Assembly: GCA_030681555.1 (NCBI GenBank)
Contig: JAUXRW010000111.1
Span: 1 to 35,439, forward strand
Source of the DNA: Acidimicrobiales bacterium
GTDB taxonomy: Bacteria > Actinomycetota > Acidimicrobiia > Acidimicrobiales > VFJN01
Length of the DNA stretch: 35,439 bases
Reading direction: 5' to 3'
Shown: one piece after another, positions 7,911-14,860 of the stretch
How positions within the stretch are numbered: position 1 is the stretch's first letter
How the letters are laid out: each line of letters begins with the position of its first letter
The notes under the pieces: model-generated
Databases searched by the model: none
What the model saw: only the letters and a program-made list of their open reading frames with translations
Told to the model about the DNA's origin: nothing
Translations under genes and position numbers: made by a program

Positions 7911-8057
7911 GGTCCAGTCACGCTGTGCCTCTGGCCAGGCGGCTTCGCCGCCGGACCGCGGTGCGCGTCAGCAAACGAACGAGCCGCTGTACCGCCTCCC
8001 GGGCGGCGCCGGCAGGTCACGATCACACCGCGCCTCTGGCCAGGCTGCCGCCGCCGG
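7902..8057. repeat. Diverged direct repeat, two copies of about 52 bp
   Basis: The copies are at about 7902-7953 and 8006-8057, offset by 104 bp. Both read GCGCCGGCAGGTC near the start, then GCCTCTGGCCAGGC in the middle, and end in GCCGCCGG, with scattered differences. The shared core GCCT-CTGGCC-AGGC is an imperfect palindrome. The origin is unknown. Confidence 0.55.
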
Positions 8058-8335
8058 CGTCGGCTGGACTTCTCGGTGACGTGTCGGTCTCGGACGGGGC
8101 GCCAGGCCCGATGTCGGCTACCAGCCGCCGGACTCGCCGGCGCGGGGTGGGAGGGAGTCGCTGAAGCGACGCCGTCGGGCCTGCACGGACAGCAGGCTGA
8201 CGCCGGGCTTGCGCGCCGGGAGGGGCCGGAAGGGCTCGGCCGGACGACGCGCCGTCGCCGCCGGAGTCTGCTTGGGAGGCCGCACACGGATGGTATTGGC
8301 CGTCCAGGGGTCGGTCTCCTGCCGGCGTCGGCGCG

Positions 8336-8341
8336 TACGCT
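8336..8341 (+). promoter_or_regulatory. Probable -10 hexamer of a leaderless promoter (TACGCT)
   Basis: TACGCT ends 6 nt before the GTG of the TetR gene. There is no Shine-Dalgarno sequence in between, so the transcript is probably leaderless. Confidence 0.45.
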
Positions 8342-8347
8342 CGCGCT

Positions 8348-8950
8348 GTGCCCCCCCGCCCGCCCGCCGCCCGCCTCCCCGCCGCTCGGCGGCGCGAGCA
8401 GCTCCTCGACGTCGCCCTTGCGGTGTTCGGTGAGCAGGGGTTCCACCCCGCCTCGATGAACGACGTCGCAGAAGCGGCAGGGGTGACCAAACCCGTCCTG
8501 TACCAGCACTTCCGCTCGAAACGGGACCTCTACCGCGAAGTGCTCACAGATGTTGGCGGCAAGCTCCTCGACGCCATCACCAAGGCCACGACCGCCGCCC
8601 GCTCGCCGCACGAGCAGGTCGAGCTGGGCTTCATCGCGTACTTCCGCTTCGTCGCCGAGAACGAGGCCGCGTTCCGGGTGCTCTTCGGCGGGGGCACCCG
8701 CCGGGACGAGGAGTTCGCCGCCCAGGTGGCCCAGGTCGAGGGCGCCGTGGCCGAGGCCATCGCAACCCTCATCGACGTGGAAGGGCTCGGGCCCGACCAG
8801 CGCCGGCACCTGGCCCACGGGCTCGTGGGGCTCGCGGAGGGCACCAGCCGGGTCTGGATGGCGGAGGGGGCCGAGCAGGCCCCCGACGAGCTGGCCCGCC
8901 TCGTCGCGGACCTCGCCTGGCGGGGCCTGCGCGGGGCGCGCGGCGCCTGA
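8348..8950 (+). CDS. TetR/AcrR family transcriptional regulator
   Basis: This is a 200-residue one-component regulator. The N-terminal DNA-binding domain spans about residues 15-62, with the helix-turn-helix 'SMNDVAEAAGVTKPVLYQHF' followed by 'SKRDLYREVL', a textbook TetR signature. The C-terminal all-helical domain would bind a ligand and form the dimer. A proline/arginine-rich stretch precedes the domain, so a later start is conceivable, but the GTG at 8348 has a -10-like hexamer at leaderless spacing. The target is unknown; the upstream 480-bp non-coding stretch and the dehydrogenase before it are candidates. Confidence 0.9.
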   Translation: MPPRPPAARLPAARRREQLLDVALAVFGEQGFHPASMNDVAEAAGVTKPVLYQHFRSKRDLYREVLTDVGGKLLDAITKATTAARSPHEQVELGFIAYFRFVAENEAAFRVLFGGGTRRDEEFAAQVAQVEGAVAEAIATLIDVEGLGPDQRRHLAHGLVGLAEGTSRVWMAEGAEQAPDELARLVADLAWRGLRGARGA

Positions 8951-9081
8951 GGGTCCACCGAGCAGGTACCGGCCGGCTCGTGCTGGCGCGTCACCCTGAC
9001 CGGCATGCAGAGCCGTTGGGGCTCTTCACCCCGACCCGCGTCCTCCGGAATGGTCGACACACGACCAACCGATGGGAGCGT

Positions 9082-9119
9082 GGACATGCGGAGATGGACA
9101 GGACATGCGGAGATGGACA
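9082..9119 (+). repeat. Perfect 19-bp tandem duplication across the translation start
   Basis: GGACATGCGGAGATGGACA occurs twice head to tail (9082-9100 and 9101-9119) without a mismatch. Each copy carries an ATG. Because 19 is not a multiple of three, the first ATG (9086) is out of frame with the gene and the second (9105) is in frame. Confidence 0.95.
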
Positions 9120-9572
9120 GTCGGGATCGCAGCAGCGGCGGTGGCGCTCGGAGGCGGGGTAGTGACTGCGCCACCCACCGTCGCCACCCCCGCCCCAGTG
9201 GAGAAGCACTGCATCGTGCACGTCATCGATCGGGCTGCCAGCGGTCGGCTCCGCACGACCGAGCCCGTGTGCTCGGCGAGCCGTGCCGAGGCGGGGGCGC
9301 GCGCAGCGAGCAGCGAAATGATCGGCGTGCACTTCGAGGGGGCGGGCTACACGGGCAGCTCCTTCACCGTGGTGGGCGACGACTGCACGGGCGGGTGGCT
9401 CGACCTGAACGCCGCATGGATCAACCGGGTCTCGTCAACGCTCCACGGGTGCCCGCGGATCCGGCACTTCAACGGGTACGGCCTCACCGGCACGAACCAG
9501 ACGACGATGGCGCCCGGAGCCAACCTCGGGGCACTGAACAACCTGACCAACTCCATCCAGTACCTGCCCTAG
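9105..9572 (+). CDS. Secreted beta/gamma-crystallin-like (I36-type) protein
   Basis: This is a 155-residue protein with a signal peptide ('MRRWTVGIAAAAVALGGGVV', cleaved near residue 30-33). The mature part has four Cys residues and a C-terminal half with 'FEGAGYTGSSFTVVGD', 'LNAAWINRVSSTLHGC' and 'HFNGYGLTGTNQTTM'. That alternation resembles the Greek-key repeats of crystallin-like and I36 peptidase-inhibitor-like secreted proteins of actinobacteria; function is not assured. The start is ambiguous. The good Shine-Dalgarno GGGAG (about 9074-9078) is 7-8 nt before the out-of-frame ATG 9086, while the in-frame ATG 9105 lies 26 nt away because of the 19-bp duplication. ATG 9072 is also in frame but would break the signal peptide. 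Confidence 0.75.
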   Translation: MRRWTVGIAAAAVALGGGVVTAPPTVATPAPVEKHCIVHVIDRAASGRLRTTEPVCSASRAEAGARAASSEMIGVHFEGAGYTGSSFTVVGDDCTGGWLDLNAAWINRVSSTLHGCPRIRHFNGYGLTGTNQTTMAPGANLGALNNLTNSIQYLP

Positions 9573-9582
9573 CGGGGACGAC

Positions 9583-9600
9583 CGGGCGATGTAACGCCCG
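9583..9600. terminator. Hairpin between crystallin-like gene and sigma factor gene
   Basis: CGGGCG and CGCCCG form a perfect 6-bp stem around ATGTAA, 11 bp after the upstream stop. It could end transcription of the secreted protein gene. The loop contains TGTAAC, which resembles ECF -35 elements, so a role in sigma-gene autoregulation is an alternative. Confidence 0.35.
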
Positions 9601-9624
9601 CCGGGCCGCACGCGAAGTACGGGT

Positions 9625-10242
9625 GTGAAGATCCGGCGGGCCGTGCCCACGGCATCCAGCGGCGCCGTGGATCCCGCCGCCGCGGCGAGCAGCGACCTCG
9701 ATGGGTCGCTGCTCGTCCGCGCGCGCACCGACCCGGACGCGTTCCACGCCCTCTACCGCCGCAACCACGACACGTTGCTGCGGCACTTCATGCGGCTCAC
9801 CGGCTCGGCCCACACGTCGGCCGAGCTGGCCGCAGAGACGTTCGCCCAGGCCCTCGCCTGCGTCGATCGCTACGACCCTGCCAAGGGCAACGGCACCGCC
9901 TGGCTGTTCGGGATCGCCAACCACCAGTTCCACTCGTTCCTACGGCGGGGCGACGTCGCCCGCCGGTACCGATCCAGGCTCGGCATCACCACGCCCACCA
10001 CCACCGAGGACGACATCGAGCACATCGAGGCCCTGGCCGACATCGAGGAGTTGCTCCCCCAGCTCAACGCGGCGCTCGCCCAGCTCAGCACCGGCGTGCG
10101 GGCGGCCGTGGAGCTCCGGGTCGGGCACGACCTCCCCTATGCCGAGGTGGCCGCCCGCCTGGGGTGCACGGTGGGCAGCGCGCGGGTGCGGGTGGCGCGC
10201 GGCCTCCGCAGCCTGAACGTCGCGATGCGGGAGGCCGGATGA
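9625..10242 (+). CDS. ECF-type RNA polymerase sigma factor
   Basis: This is a 205-residue sigma-70 family protein with only regions 2 and 4. Region 2 spans about residues 38-108 ('AFHALYRRNHDTLLRHFMRL', 'TAWLFGIANHQFHSFLRR'). Region 4 spans about 145-200, with the helix-turn-helix 'LPYAEVAARLGCTVGSARVRV'. It should direct RNA polymerase to a stress- or envelope-related regulon. The stop overlaps the start of the next gene (ATGA), a layout typical of a sigma factor and its membrane anti-sigma. The GTG at 9625 is the first start; an internal GTG near 9667 would remove only a non-conserved N-terminus. Confidence 0.92.
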   Translation: MKIRRAVPTASSGAVDPAAAASSDLDGSLLVRARTDPDAFHALYRRNHDTLLRHFMRLTGSAHTSAELAAETFAQALACVDRYDPAKGNGTAWLFGIANHQFHSFLRRGDVARRYRSRLGITTPTTTEDDIEHIEALADIEELLPQLNAALAQLSTGVRAAVELRVGHDLPYAEVAARLGCTVGSARVRVARGLRSLNVAMREAG

Positions 10243-11003
10243 GCGCGCCCTTCGTCGACGCCCTCGGCGACGAGTTGCGGGCCGCAGCCACCCGGCGCGT
10301 CGCGGCAGTGGCGAACGGCCGTCGTCGCCGGGCCGGGCGGGCCGGAGCGCTCCTGGCTTCGGGCGCCTTGGGCGCAATCGTGCTCCTCGGGCTGGTCCAC
10401 CCGCCACCGGCGAAGGCCGACGTGCGCGTCGAGCACCTCGGCGGACGCGTCCACGTCACCCTCGTCGACGTCGAGCAGCGCGCCGAGCGGATCGAGGCGG
10501 AGCTGCGGGAGGCAGGCCTCGATGTGTCCGTGGTCGCCGTGCCCGTCGGGCCCTCGGCGGTCGGACGCTTCGTCGGCCACGTGGCCGACCGGCTGCCGCC
10601 GGAGCTCACCATGGTCGACGGTGGGCGGTCCACCTTCGCAGGCTTCTCGGTGCCCGAGGGGTGGGCCGGCCAGCTCGACCTGCAGGTCGGGCGCGTCGCC
10701 CGCGCCGGCGAGACCTATGCGGCGTTCTCCGATGCCCTCGCCCCGGGGGAGCCCCTGCAGTGCACCCAGGTGCTAGGACGCCCGGCCGTCGAGGTCGGCG
10801 CCGAGATCCAGCGACGGGCGCTGGAGCCGGCCTTCCTCGCTGTGGGTGACGGGCCGGCCCTCCGCGTCGATGCCGCCAACCTGCGGGGCAGCGGGCGAGC
10901 CCGCTGGTTCGTGACCGGGGTGGACGCCATCTCGCCGCAGGACCTGCTCGTGCGCATCGGGCCAGAGCCCCCCGCCCCGGCCAGCGAAGACCGCTCGTGC
11001 TGA
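10239..11003 (+). CDS. Single-span membrane protein, probable anti-sigma factor
   Basis: This is a 254-residue protein translationally coupled to the sigma gene (4-bp ATGA overlap). A short cytoplasmic Arg-rich N-terminus ('ELRAAATRRVAAVANGRRRR', about 12-31) is followed by one membrane span at about residues 33-55. An extracytoplasmic domain of about 200 residues has a single Cys in its middle ('LQCTQV') and one at the end. No zinc-binding HxxxCxxC motif of ZAS-type anti-sigma factors is present, so the assignment rests on position and topology. The 3' end overlaps the next gene by 7 bp, making a three-gene operon. Confidence 0.7.
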   Translation: MSAPFVDALGDELRAAATRRVAAVANGRRRRAGRAGALLASGALGAIVLLGLVHPPPAKADVRVEHLGGRVHVTLVDVEQRAERIEAELREAGLDVSVVAVPVGPSAVGRFVGHVADRLPPELTMVDGGRSTFAGFSVPEGWAGQLDLQVGRVARAGETYAAFSDALAPGEPLQCTQVLGRPAVEVGAEIQRRALEPAFLAVGDGPALRVDAANLRGSGRARWFVTGVDAISPQDLLVRIGPEPPAPASEDRSC

Positions 11004-11569
11004 CCTCACCCACGACAGACGTGCCGGGCGCGGTGGTGCACGTCGACGTGCGCCCGGACGCGCTGCGCCTCGCGCTGCTCCACGTGGTGGAGGAGGCCGG
11101 CTGGACGACGGTCCTCCGGGCCACGGACGACGCAGCACGGGTGAGCGACCGCGTCCCGCGCCCGTCGCCCGGGCCTCCCCTGGACGTGCTTGTGGTGCCG
11201 CCGACGGCGAGAGCGAGCCGGCGGGCCCTCGACGCGTTCGCCGCCGGGGTGGTGCGATCGATCGTGCTCACCACCGTGCCCACCGACCTCACCGTCGCCC
11301 TGGCGCTGGTCCGGCGAGGCGTCCACGCCCTCCCCGCCACCATCATGGCCGACGCCCACCGGTGGCCCGCCCTCCGGCCCCGGCTAGAGCGCACCCTGCA
11401 CCTCGTGCTCCGCGGCCGCAGCAACGCCGACATCGCCCGGAGCACGCACCAGTCCGAAGCCACGGTGAAGCGCGATGTCGCCGATCTGCTCCGGGCCTTC
11501 GACGTGAGGAACCGCGTGGCGCTGGCCGCGACGGTGATTGAGCTCGGCTACGGGCCCGAGGCCGCATGA
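10997..11569 (+). CDS. LuxR-type regulator with degenerate N-terminal receiver-like domain
   Basis: This is a 190-residue protein. The C-terminal 60 residues resemble a LuxR/GerE helix-turn-helix: 'GRSNADIARSTHQSEATVKR' then 'LLRAFDVRNRVALAA'. The N-terminal 125 residues have the length and alternation of a receiver domain but lack the phospho-acceptor Asp at the end of strand 3 ('LDVLVVPPTAR'), so it is unlikely to be phosphorylated in the standard way. The GTG start lies inside the 3' end of the membrane-protein gene (7-bp overlap). The product is probably a partner or output of the sigma/anti-sigma pair. Confidence 0.72.
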   Translation: MLTSPTTDVPGAVVHVDVRPDALRLALLHVVEEAGWTTVLRATDDAARVSDRVPRPSPGPPLDVLVVPPTARASRRALDAFAAGVVRSIVLTTVPTDLTVALALVRRGVHALPATIMADAHRWPALRPRLERTLHLVLRGRSNADIARSTHQSEATVKRDVADLLRAFDVRNRVALAATVIELGYGPEAA

Positions 11570-11601
11570 TCGGCCCGACGGCCGGCCCGAGCACCTCGTG
11601 G

Positions 11602-11634
11602 CTAGCGACCGGAATCGAGGTCGTCGGGGTTCAT
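11602..11634 (-). pseudogene. Start-region remnant of an SRPBCC (AHSA1-like) gene
   Basis: An ATG at 11634 overlaps the end of the ArsR remnant (ATGA), as in intact ArsR-SRPBCC operons, and encodes only 'MNPDDLDSGR' before a TAG. Directly beyond it lies the end of the LuxR-type gene on the other strand. The identification is by position, not by domain. Confidence 0.35.
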
Positions 11635-11843
11635 GGTCCCTCTTGGGAGTCGAGGTGGCGTGTCCACAGCTCCCACTAAGGCATGAGCCAGCTGTCGAGC
11701 GCGTACGGCTCTTTTTCGAGCCGGTGGATCCGCTGCTTGCGGTCGGTCCGTGCGGACACGAAGCCGGCGCCGGGGAGGACGCGGAGGTGAGCGGACTCGG
11801 TCGGCTGGTGCACGCCAAGGTCGTCGACGAGGGATGGAGGTGC
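11631..11843 (-). pseudogene. ArsR family regulator remnant (N-terminus missing, internal stop)
   Basis: In a frame with no start codon, and so absent from the ORF track, the minus strand reads 'LVDDLGVHQPTESAHLRVL', then 'GAGFVSARTDRKQRIHRLE', 'LDSWLMP', a TAG at 11676-11678, and on in the same frame 'WELWTRHLDSQEGP' to a TGA. This is the recognition helix, wing and C-terminal helix of an ArsR winged-helix repressor. The TAG stands where these proteins usually have Tyr, so it is a nonsense change. The N-terminal half is missing; the remnant begins right at the stop of the DUF6328 gene, suggesting a deletion joined them. Confidence 0.75.
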
Positions 11844-12374
11844 CTACCGGTGCGACTCGAGGCGGATCCGGAGCGGTGCGACCACCCACAGGCCGATCAG
11901 CACCAGCGTCACCGGCGCCACCAGCAGGACGGCGACCGGCGTCCCGAACACGAGGCGGAGGACGCAGAGCAGCGCGGCCAGCAGCGACGCCGCGAGCAGG
12001 ACGAGCCCGCCGAGCGTCGTGCGGATGGCCCATCGGAGACGCGCCCGCCGGGCCTGTCGGTCGGAGACGCGGTGGAACACCGCAGGCGTGAGGAGGCAGA
12101 CGACCGCGCACCAAGCGCCGACCAGCGCCACACCGAACAGCGTGCGGCCGGCATCGTCGAGCTCGGGGAAGCGATTGGCGAAGGGAACGGTGAGGAGGAA
12201 GGCCAGGAGCACCTGGACGCCGGGCAGGATGACGCGCAGCTCCTGCAGCAGCCCGTAGTAGCGGGTGCGCAGTTCCTCGCGGTCCTGCTCGTCGTCGAGC
12301 TCCTTCAGGTTCCGATCGTTGCGCTCGTCGGCGTCCTCGTCGTGTTGGGGACCGGGGTCGGCCGGGTCGGTCAC
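11844..12374 (-). CDS. DUF6328 family membrane protein
   Basis: This is a 176-residue integral membrane protein. A charged N-terminus (about 35 residues, Asp/Glu/Arg rich) leads into 'RYYGLLQELRVILPGVQVLL' and four hydrophobic helices at about residues 55-70, 80-100, 115-140 and 145-165. The 'LLQELRV..PGVQVL.AFLL' start of the membrane domain is typical of DUF6328. No catalytic motif is seen and the function is unknown. The GTG start at 12374 follows a short Pro-rich ORF by 15 bp. Downstream is the ArsR remnant, starting at the base after the stop. Confidence 0.8.
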   Translation of the reverse strand: MTDPADPGPQHDEDADERNDRNLKELDDEQDREELRTRYYGLLQELRVILPGVQVLLAFLLTVPFANRFPELDDAGRTLFGVALVGAWCAVVCLLTPAVFHRVSDRQARRARLRWAIRTTLGGLVLLAASLLAALLCVLRLVFGTPVAVLLVAPVTLVLIGLWVVAPLRIRLESHR

Positions 12375-12389
12375 GTCAAGGGGTGCGGG

Positions 12390-12512
12390 TCATGCGGGCG
12401 CAGGATCTGGGATCGGCGGCGGTCCCGGCTCGGGGGTGGGGTCGGGCACAGTGGGTCCGGGCGGGAAGGGATCCCCGCTCGTCGCGCGACGAGGAGCAGG
12501 AGCGTCGTCCAT
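12390..12512 (-). CDS. Possible small proline-rich protein
   Basis: This is a 40-residue ORF whose second half is 'PDPTPEPGPPPIPDPAPA'. It starts at ATG 12512 and ends 15 bp before the DUF6328 start, so it could lead that transcript. Codon third positions are G/C rich. No signal peptide or domain is present, and it may be only GC-driven coding noise. Confidence 0.3.
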   Translation of the reverse strand: MDDAPAPRRATSGDPFPPGPTVPDPTPEPGPPPIPDPAPA

Positions 12513-12590
12513 CACCCGTCTATGCCCCGTCCACCGTCCGGTCATCCACCCGCACCCACGCAAGTACGGCTCGGCCGCCCGCGGCGCGGG

Positions 12591-12596
12591 TAAGCC
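12591..12596 (+). promoter_or_regulatory. Probable -10 hexamer of a leaderless promoter (TAAGCC)
   Basis: TAAGCC ends exactly 6 nt before the ATG of the NuoF-like gene. No Shine-Dalgarno sequence precedes the ATG. Confidence 0.4.
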
Positions 12597-12602
12597 TTCG
12601 GC

Positions 12603-14039
12603 ATGGCCCAGGTCAGTCGCGTTCTCGATCCGGCACCGGTCTCCAGCTTGCAGGACCACCAGCGCTCAGGCGGGGGCAAAGCCCTCGAAGCCGCTCGCGC
12701 CGCCGAGCCCGTGGCCGTGATCGAGGTCGTCGAGGCCTCCGGGCTCCGCGGGCGCGGTGGCGCCGGGTTCCCCACCGGCACGAAGTGGCGGACCGTCGCG
12801 GGGATGGGCGGCGCCGAACCGGCCGTCGTGGTGATCAACGCGGCCGAGGGCGAGCCGGGCACGTTCAAGGACCGCACCCTCCTTCGTCGCAACCCCTACA
12901 AGGTGCTCGAAGGGGCGCTCATCGCCGCCCACGCGATCGCCGCCGACCGCATCGTGGTCGGTATGAAGCGCTCGGCCACCGTCGAGCGCAAGAGCATCGA
13001 GCGGGCGATCGCCGAGTTGGTCGCGGCGGGGTGGGATCAAGGGATCACCATCGAGGTCTCCGCCCAGTCCGACCGCTATTTGCTGGGAGAGGAGACGGCC
13101 CTGCTCGAGGTGATCGCCGGTCGGCCGCCGTTCCCTCGCATCGCACCTCCCTACCGGTCGGGTGCCGAGCAGGTGGGGGATGACGTGACCTCGAGTGCCG
13201 GCACCGAGTTGGCCGACCCCGAGGGCAGCACCGGCGCCCCGGCGACCCTTGTGAACAACGTCGAGACGCTGGCCAACATCCCGGCCGTCGTCTTCGACGG
13301 CCCGGACGCATTCCGCTCCCTGGGAACTGCGGAGTCCCCCGGCACGATCATCTGCACCGTGACCGGCCGCACCGAACGGGCCGGCGTGGGCGAGTTCGAG
13401 CTCGGCACCCCGCTGCGCGTCGTCATCGAGGAGCTGGGAGGTCCCGTGATCGGCCGGGAGATCCTCGGGGTGCTCTCGGGCACTGCCAACCCGATCCTCC
13501 CCGGGAGCGCGCTCGACACGCCACTGTCGTGGGAGGCGCTCGCAGCCGCCGGCGGGGGCCTCGGCTCCGCGGGGTTCATCGTCCTCGACGATGACGTGGA
13601 CATGGTGGCCGTGGCCCATGGCGTGTCCCGCTTCCTGTCCGTGGAGTCCTGCGGTCAGTGCACCCCGTGCAAGCAGGACGGGCTGTCGATCACCTCGATC
13701 CTCGATCGGGCGCGCACCTCGGCACCCGAATCGCAGGACCTCGACGAGCTCAGCTACCTGGCCGCCCGGATCACCACCGGTGCCCGGTGCTTCCTCGCCC
13801 AGCAGCACCAGCTCGTGGCGACGAGCCTGCTGCAGCACTTCCCCGACTCCCTGGCCGCCCACGCCGACCCGAACGGGCGAGGGCCGGCCGACGCCTTCCC
13901 GATCGTTCCCCTCGTGGACATCGTGGATGATCAGGCGGTGCTCGATCTCGGCGCGCTGGAGGTCACCCCGGACTGGAGCCAGGGCAACGACTCGGGAGCG
14001 TCACCCGCCGAGCGCATCGACGTGCGCTCGGGCACTTAG
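12603..14039 (+). CDS. Stand-alone NuoF-like NADH:acceptor oxidoreductase (SLBB, 4Fe-4S)
   Basis: This is a 478-residue flavoprotein of the complex I 51-kDa/NuoF family. It has the FMN/NADH motif 'GLRGRGGAGFPTGTKW' (about 47-62), 'NAAEGEPGTFKDR' (about 79-91), an SLBB-like middle and the 4Fe-4S ligands 'ESCGQCTPCK' (about 347-356), with the fourth Cys in 'GARCFLAQQ' near 396. It should oxidise NADH and pass electrons through the cluster. No other nuo, hydrogenase or formate-dehydrogenase gene is present in the window, and the thioredoxin-like NuoE part is neither fused nor adjacent, so the electron acceptor is unknown. It appears monocistronic. Confidence 0.85.
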   Translation: MAQVSRVLDPAPVSSLQDHQRSGGGKALEAARAAEPVAVIEVVEASGLRGRGGAGFPTGTKWRTVAGMGGAEPAVVVINAAEGEPGTFKDRTLLRRNPYKVLEGALIAAHAIAADRIVVGMKRSATVERKSIERAIAELVAAGWDQGITIEVSAQSDRYLLGEETALLEVIAGRPPFPRIAPPYRSGAEQVGDDVTSSAGTELADPEGSTGAPATLVNNVETLANIPAVVFDGPDAFRSLGTAESPGTIICTVTGRTERAGVGEFELGTPLRVVIEELGGPVIGREILGVLSGTANPILPGSALDTPLSWEALAAAGGGLGSAGFIVLDDDVDMVAVAHGVSRFLSVESCGQCTPCKQDGLSITSILDRARTSAPESQDLDELSYLAARITTGARCFLAQQHQLVATSLLQHFPDSLAAHADPNGRGPADAFPIVPLVDIVDDQAVLDLGALEVTPDWSQGNDSGASPAERIDVRSGT

Positions 14040-14063
14040 GGGCGCCCGATCACCGGCTCGCGA

Positions 14064-14210
14064 TCAAACGGAGCTCGGACCCAGGAAGGGATCGCCTCCG
14101 ACCTCGGCGGACGGCCACGGATCGCCGACCTCGTCACCGTCGAGGAACGGGTCGACCGGCCAGTCCAGGGCTTCGTCGAACCGGGCCATGAGGTCGTGGA
14201 GGAACGTCAT
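14064..14210 (-). CDS. Possible small acidic protein
   Basis: This is a 48-residue ORF rich in Asp, Pro and Trp ('DWPVDPFLDGDEVGDPW', then 'GGDPFLGPSSV'). Nearly all codon third positions are G or C, which supports coding. ATG 14210 is preferred to the longer ORF start at 14258; CGGGG lies just upstream, and a TACTCT hexamer about 30 nt upstream could be a -10. No domain is recognised. It is convergent to the NuoF-like gene. Confidence 0.45.
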   Translation of the reverse strand: MTFLHDLMARFDEALDWPVDPFLDGDEVGDPWPSAEVGGDPFLGPSSV

Positions 14211-14364
14211 GCCCCGGTTTCCCCGGCGCTCGCGGAGAGTAAACGCCTTGCTTGACAAGAACAGCAGCGACTCCCGTCACACCTACCGCCCCCGTCCAAG
14301 TCGTTCCGTCCCGTTGTGGCGGTTCGACCTCGGATTCGCCGGGTTCGAATGTTCTTCGCAGGGG

Positions 14365-14370
14365 TACGTC
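14365..14370 (+). promoter_or_regulatory. Probable -10 hexamer of a leaderless promoter (TACGTC)
   Basis: TACGTC ends 6 nt before the ATG of the small lipoprotein gene, the same spacing as at several other first genes here. Confidence 0.38.
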
Positions 14371-14376
14371 TGGGAC

Positions 14377-14589
14377 ATGGCCAAGACCAACCTCATCACC
14401 GCCCTGACGGCGTCCATCCTCCTGGGGCTCGGTTCCCTGGGCGTCGCCGCCTGCTCCGACGAAGACGGCGACGGTGGCACCACCGACGAGGAGATCGAGG
14501 ACGTCGAGGACACCGTGGACTCCGTGCAGGACGAGGTCGAAGAGGAGATCGACTCCCAGGGCGAGGGCAGCAACGAGGACAACGAGTAG
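14377..14589 (+). CDS. Small acidic lipoprotein
   Basis: This is a 70-residue protein with a lipoprotein signal ('ITALTASILLGLGSLGVAAC', lipidated Cys at about 26). The mature tail of about 45 residues is almost wholly Asp, Glu, Gly, Ser and Val ('EEIEDVEDTVDSVQDEVEEE'), which could form a short amphipathic or coiled helix. The long ORF in this frame begins within the antisense region of the NuoF gene, so the start at 14377 is the sensible one. The function is unknown; an envelope stress or cation-binding role would be speculation. Confidence 0.75.
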   Translation: MAKTNLITALTASILLGLGSLGVAACSDEDGDGGTTDEEIEDVEDTVDSVQDEVEEEIDSQGEGSNEDNE

Positions 14590-14608
14590 CGCCCCCGCCC
14601 GGCGCCCG

Positions 14609-14660
14609 CTCTGGGCCGCCGTCCGTGGGCTCGGCTCTGGGCCGCCGTCAGTGGGCTCGG
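14609..14660. repeat. 26-bp tandem repeat, two copies
   Basis: Two head-to-tail 26-bp copies (14609-14634 and 14635-14660) start CTCTGGGCCGCCGTC and end GTGGGCTCGG. They differ by one base. They lie 20 bp after the lipoprotein stop, in a 271-bp stretch with no other visible gene. Confidence 0.9.
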
Positions 14661-14860
14661 GGGTCCTTCATGACGCACGGTGCCGGCGGCGATGCCGGCG
14701 ATGGCGGAGCGTTTCGGCCACGTCAGCGACCCCGACGATCCTGCGTCCGTGCGCCGCCACGCCCACACCGCCGTCGCGACTCCTTTTCGGCAGCCTCGTC
14801 GAGGGCAGTCCTCGCCCCTGAGCCACGGGCTGAGCGCAGGGTGCGTGCCCCGCGGGGCCG

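Larger units (their letters stand above)
7870..8335. other. Non-coding stretch between alcohol dehydrogenase and TetR genes
   Basis: About 470 bp hold no ORF with genus-like codon use that is not a shadow. The stretch contains two short perfect hairpins near its left end (7894-7910 and GGCGGC/TTC/GCCGCC at about 7940-7954) and a diverged direct repeat of about 52 bp. The rest is GC-rich without visible structure. It may be the remains of a lost gene or a regulatory spacer. Confidence 0.5.

Noticed and set aside
7853-8818. 321-residue minus-strand ORF
   Set aside because: It runs antisense through the TetR gene and across the non-coding stretch; it shows no domain.
11706-11724. CGGCTC/GAGCCG hairpin with a T-rich loop as terminator
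   Set aside because: It lies inside the readable ArsR remnant, the T-run is in the loop rather than after the stem, and the stem is explained by coding sequence.
12666-13862. 398-residue minus-strand ORF
   Set aside because: It is antisense to the NuoF-like gene, whose FMN and Fe-S motifs are intact.
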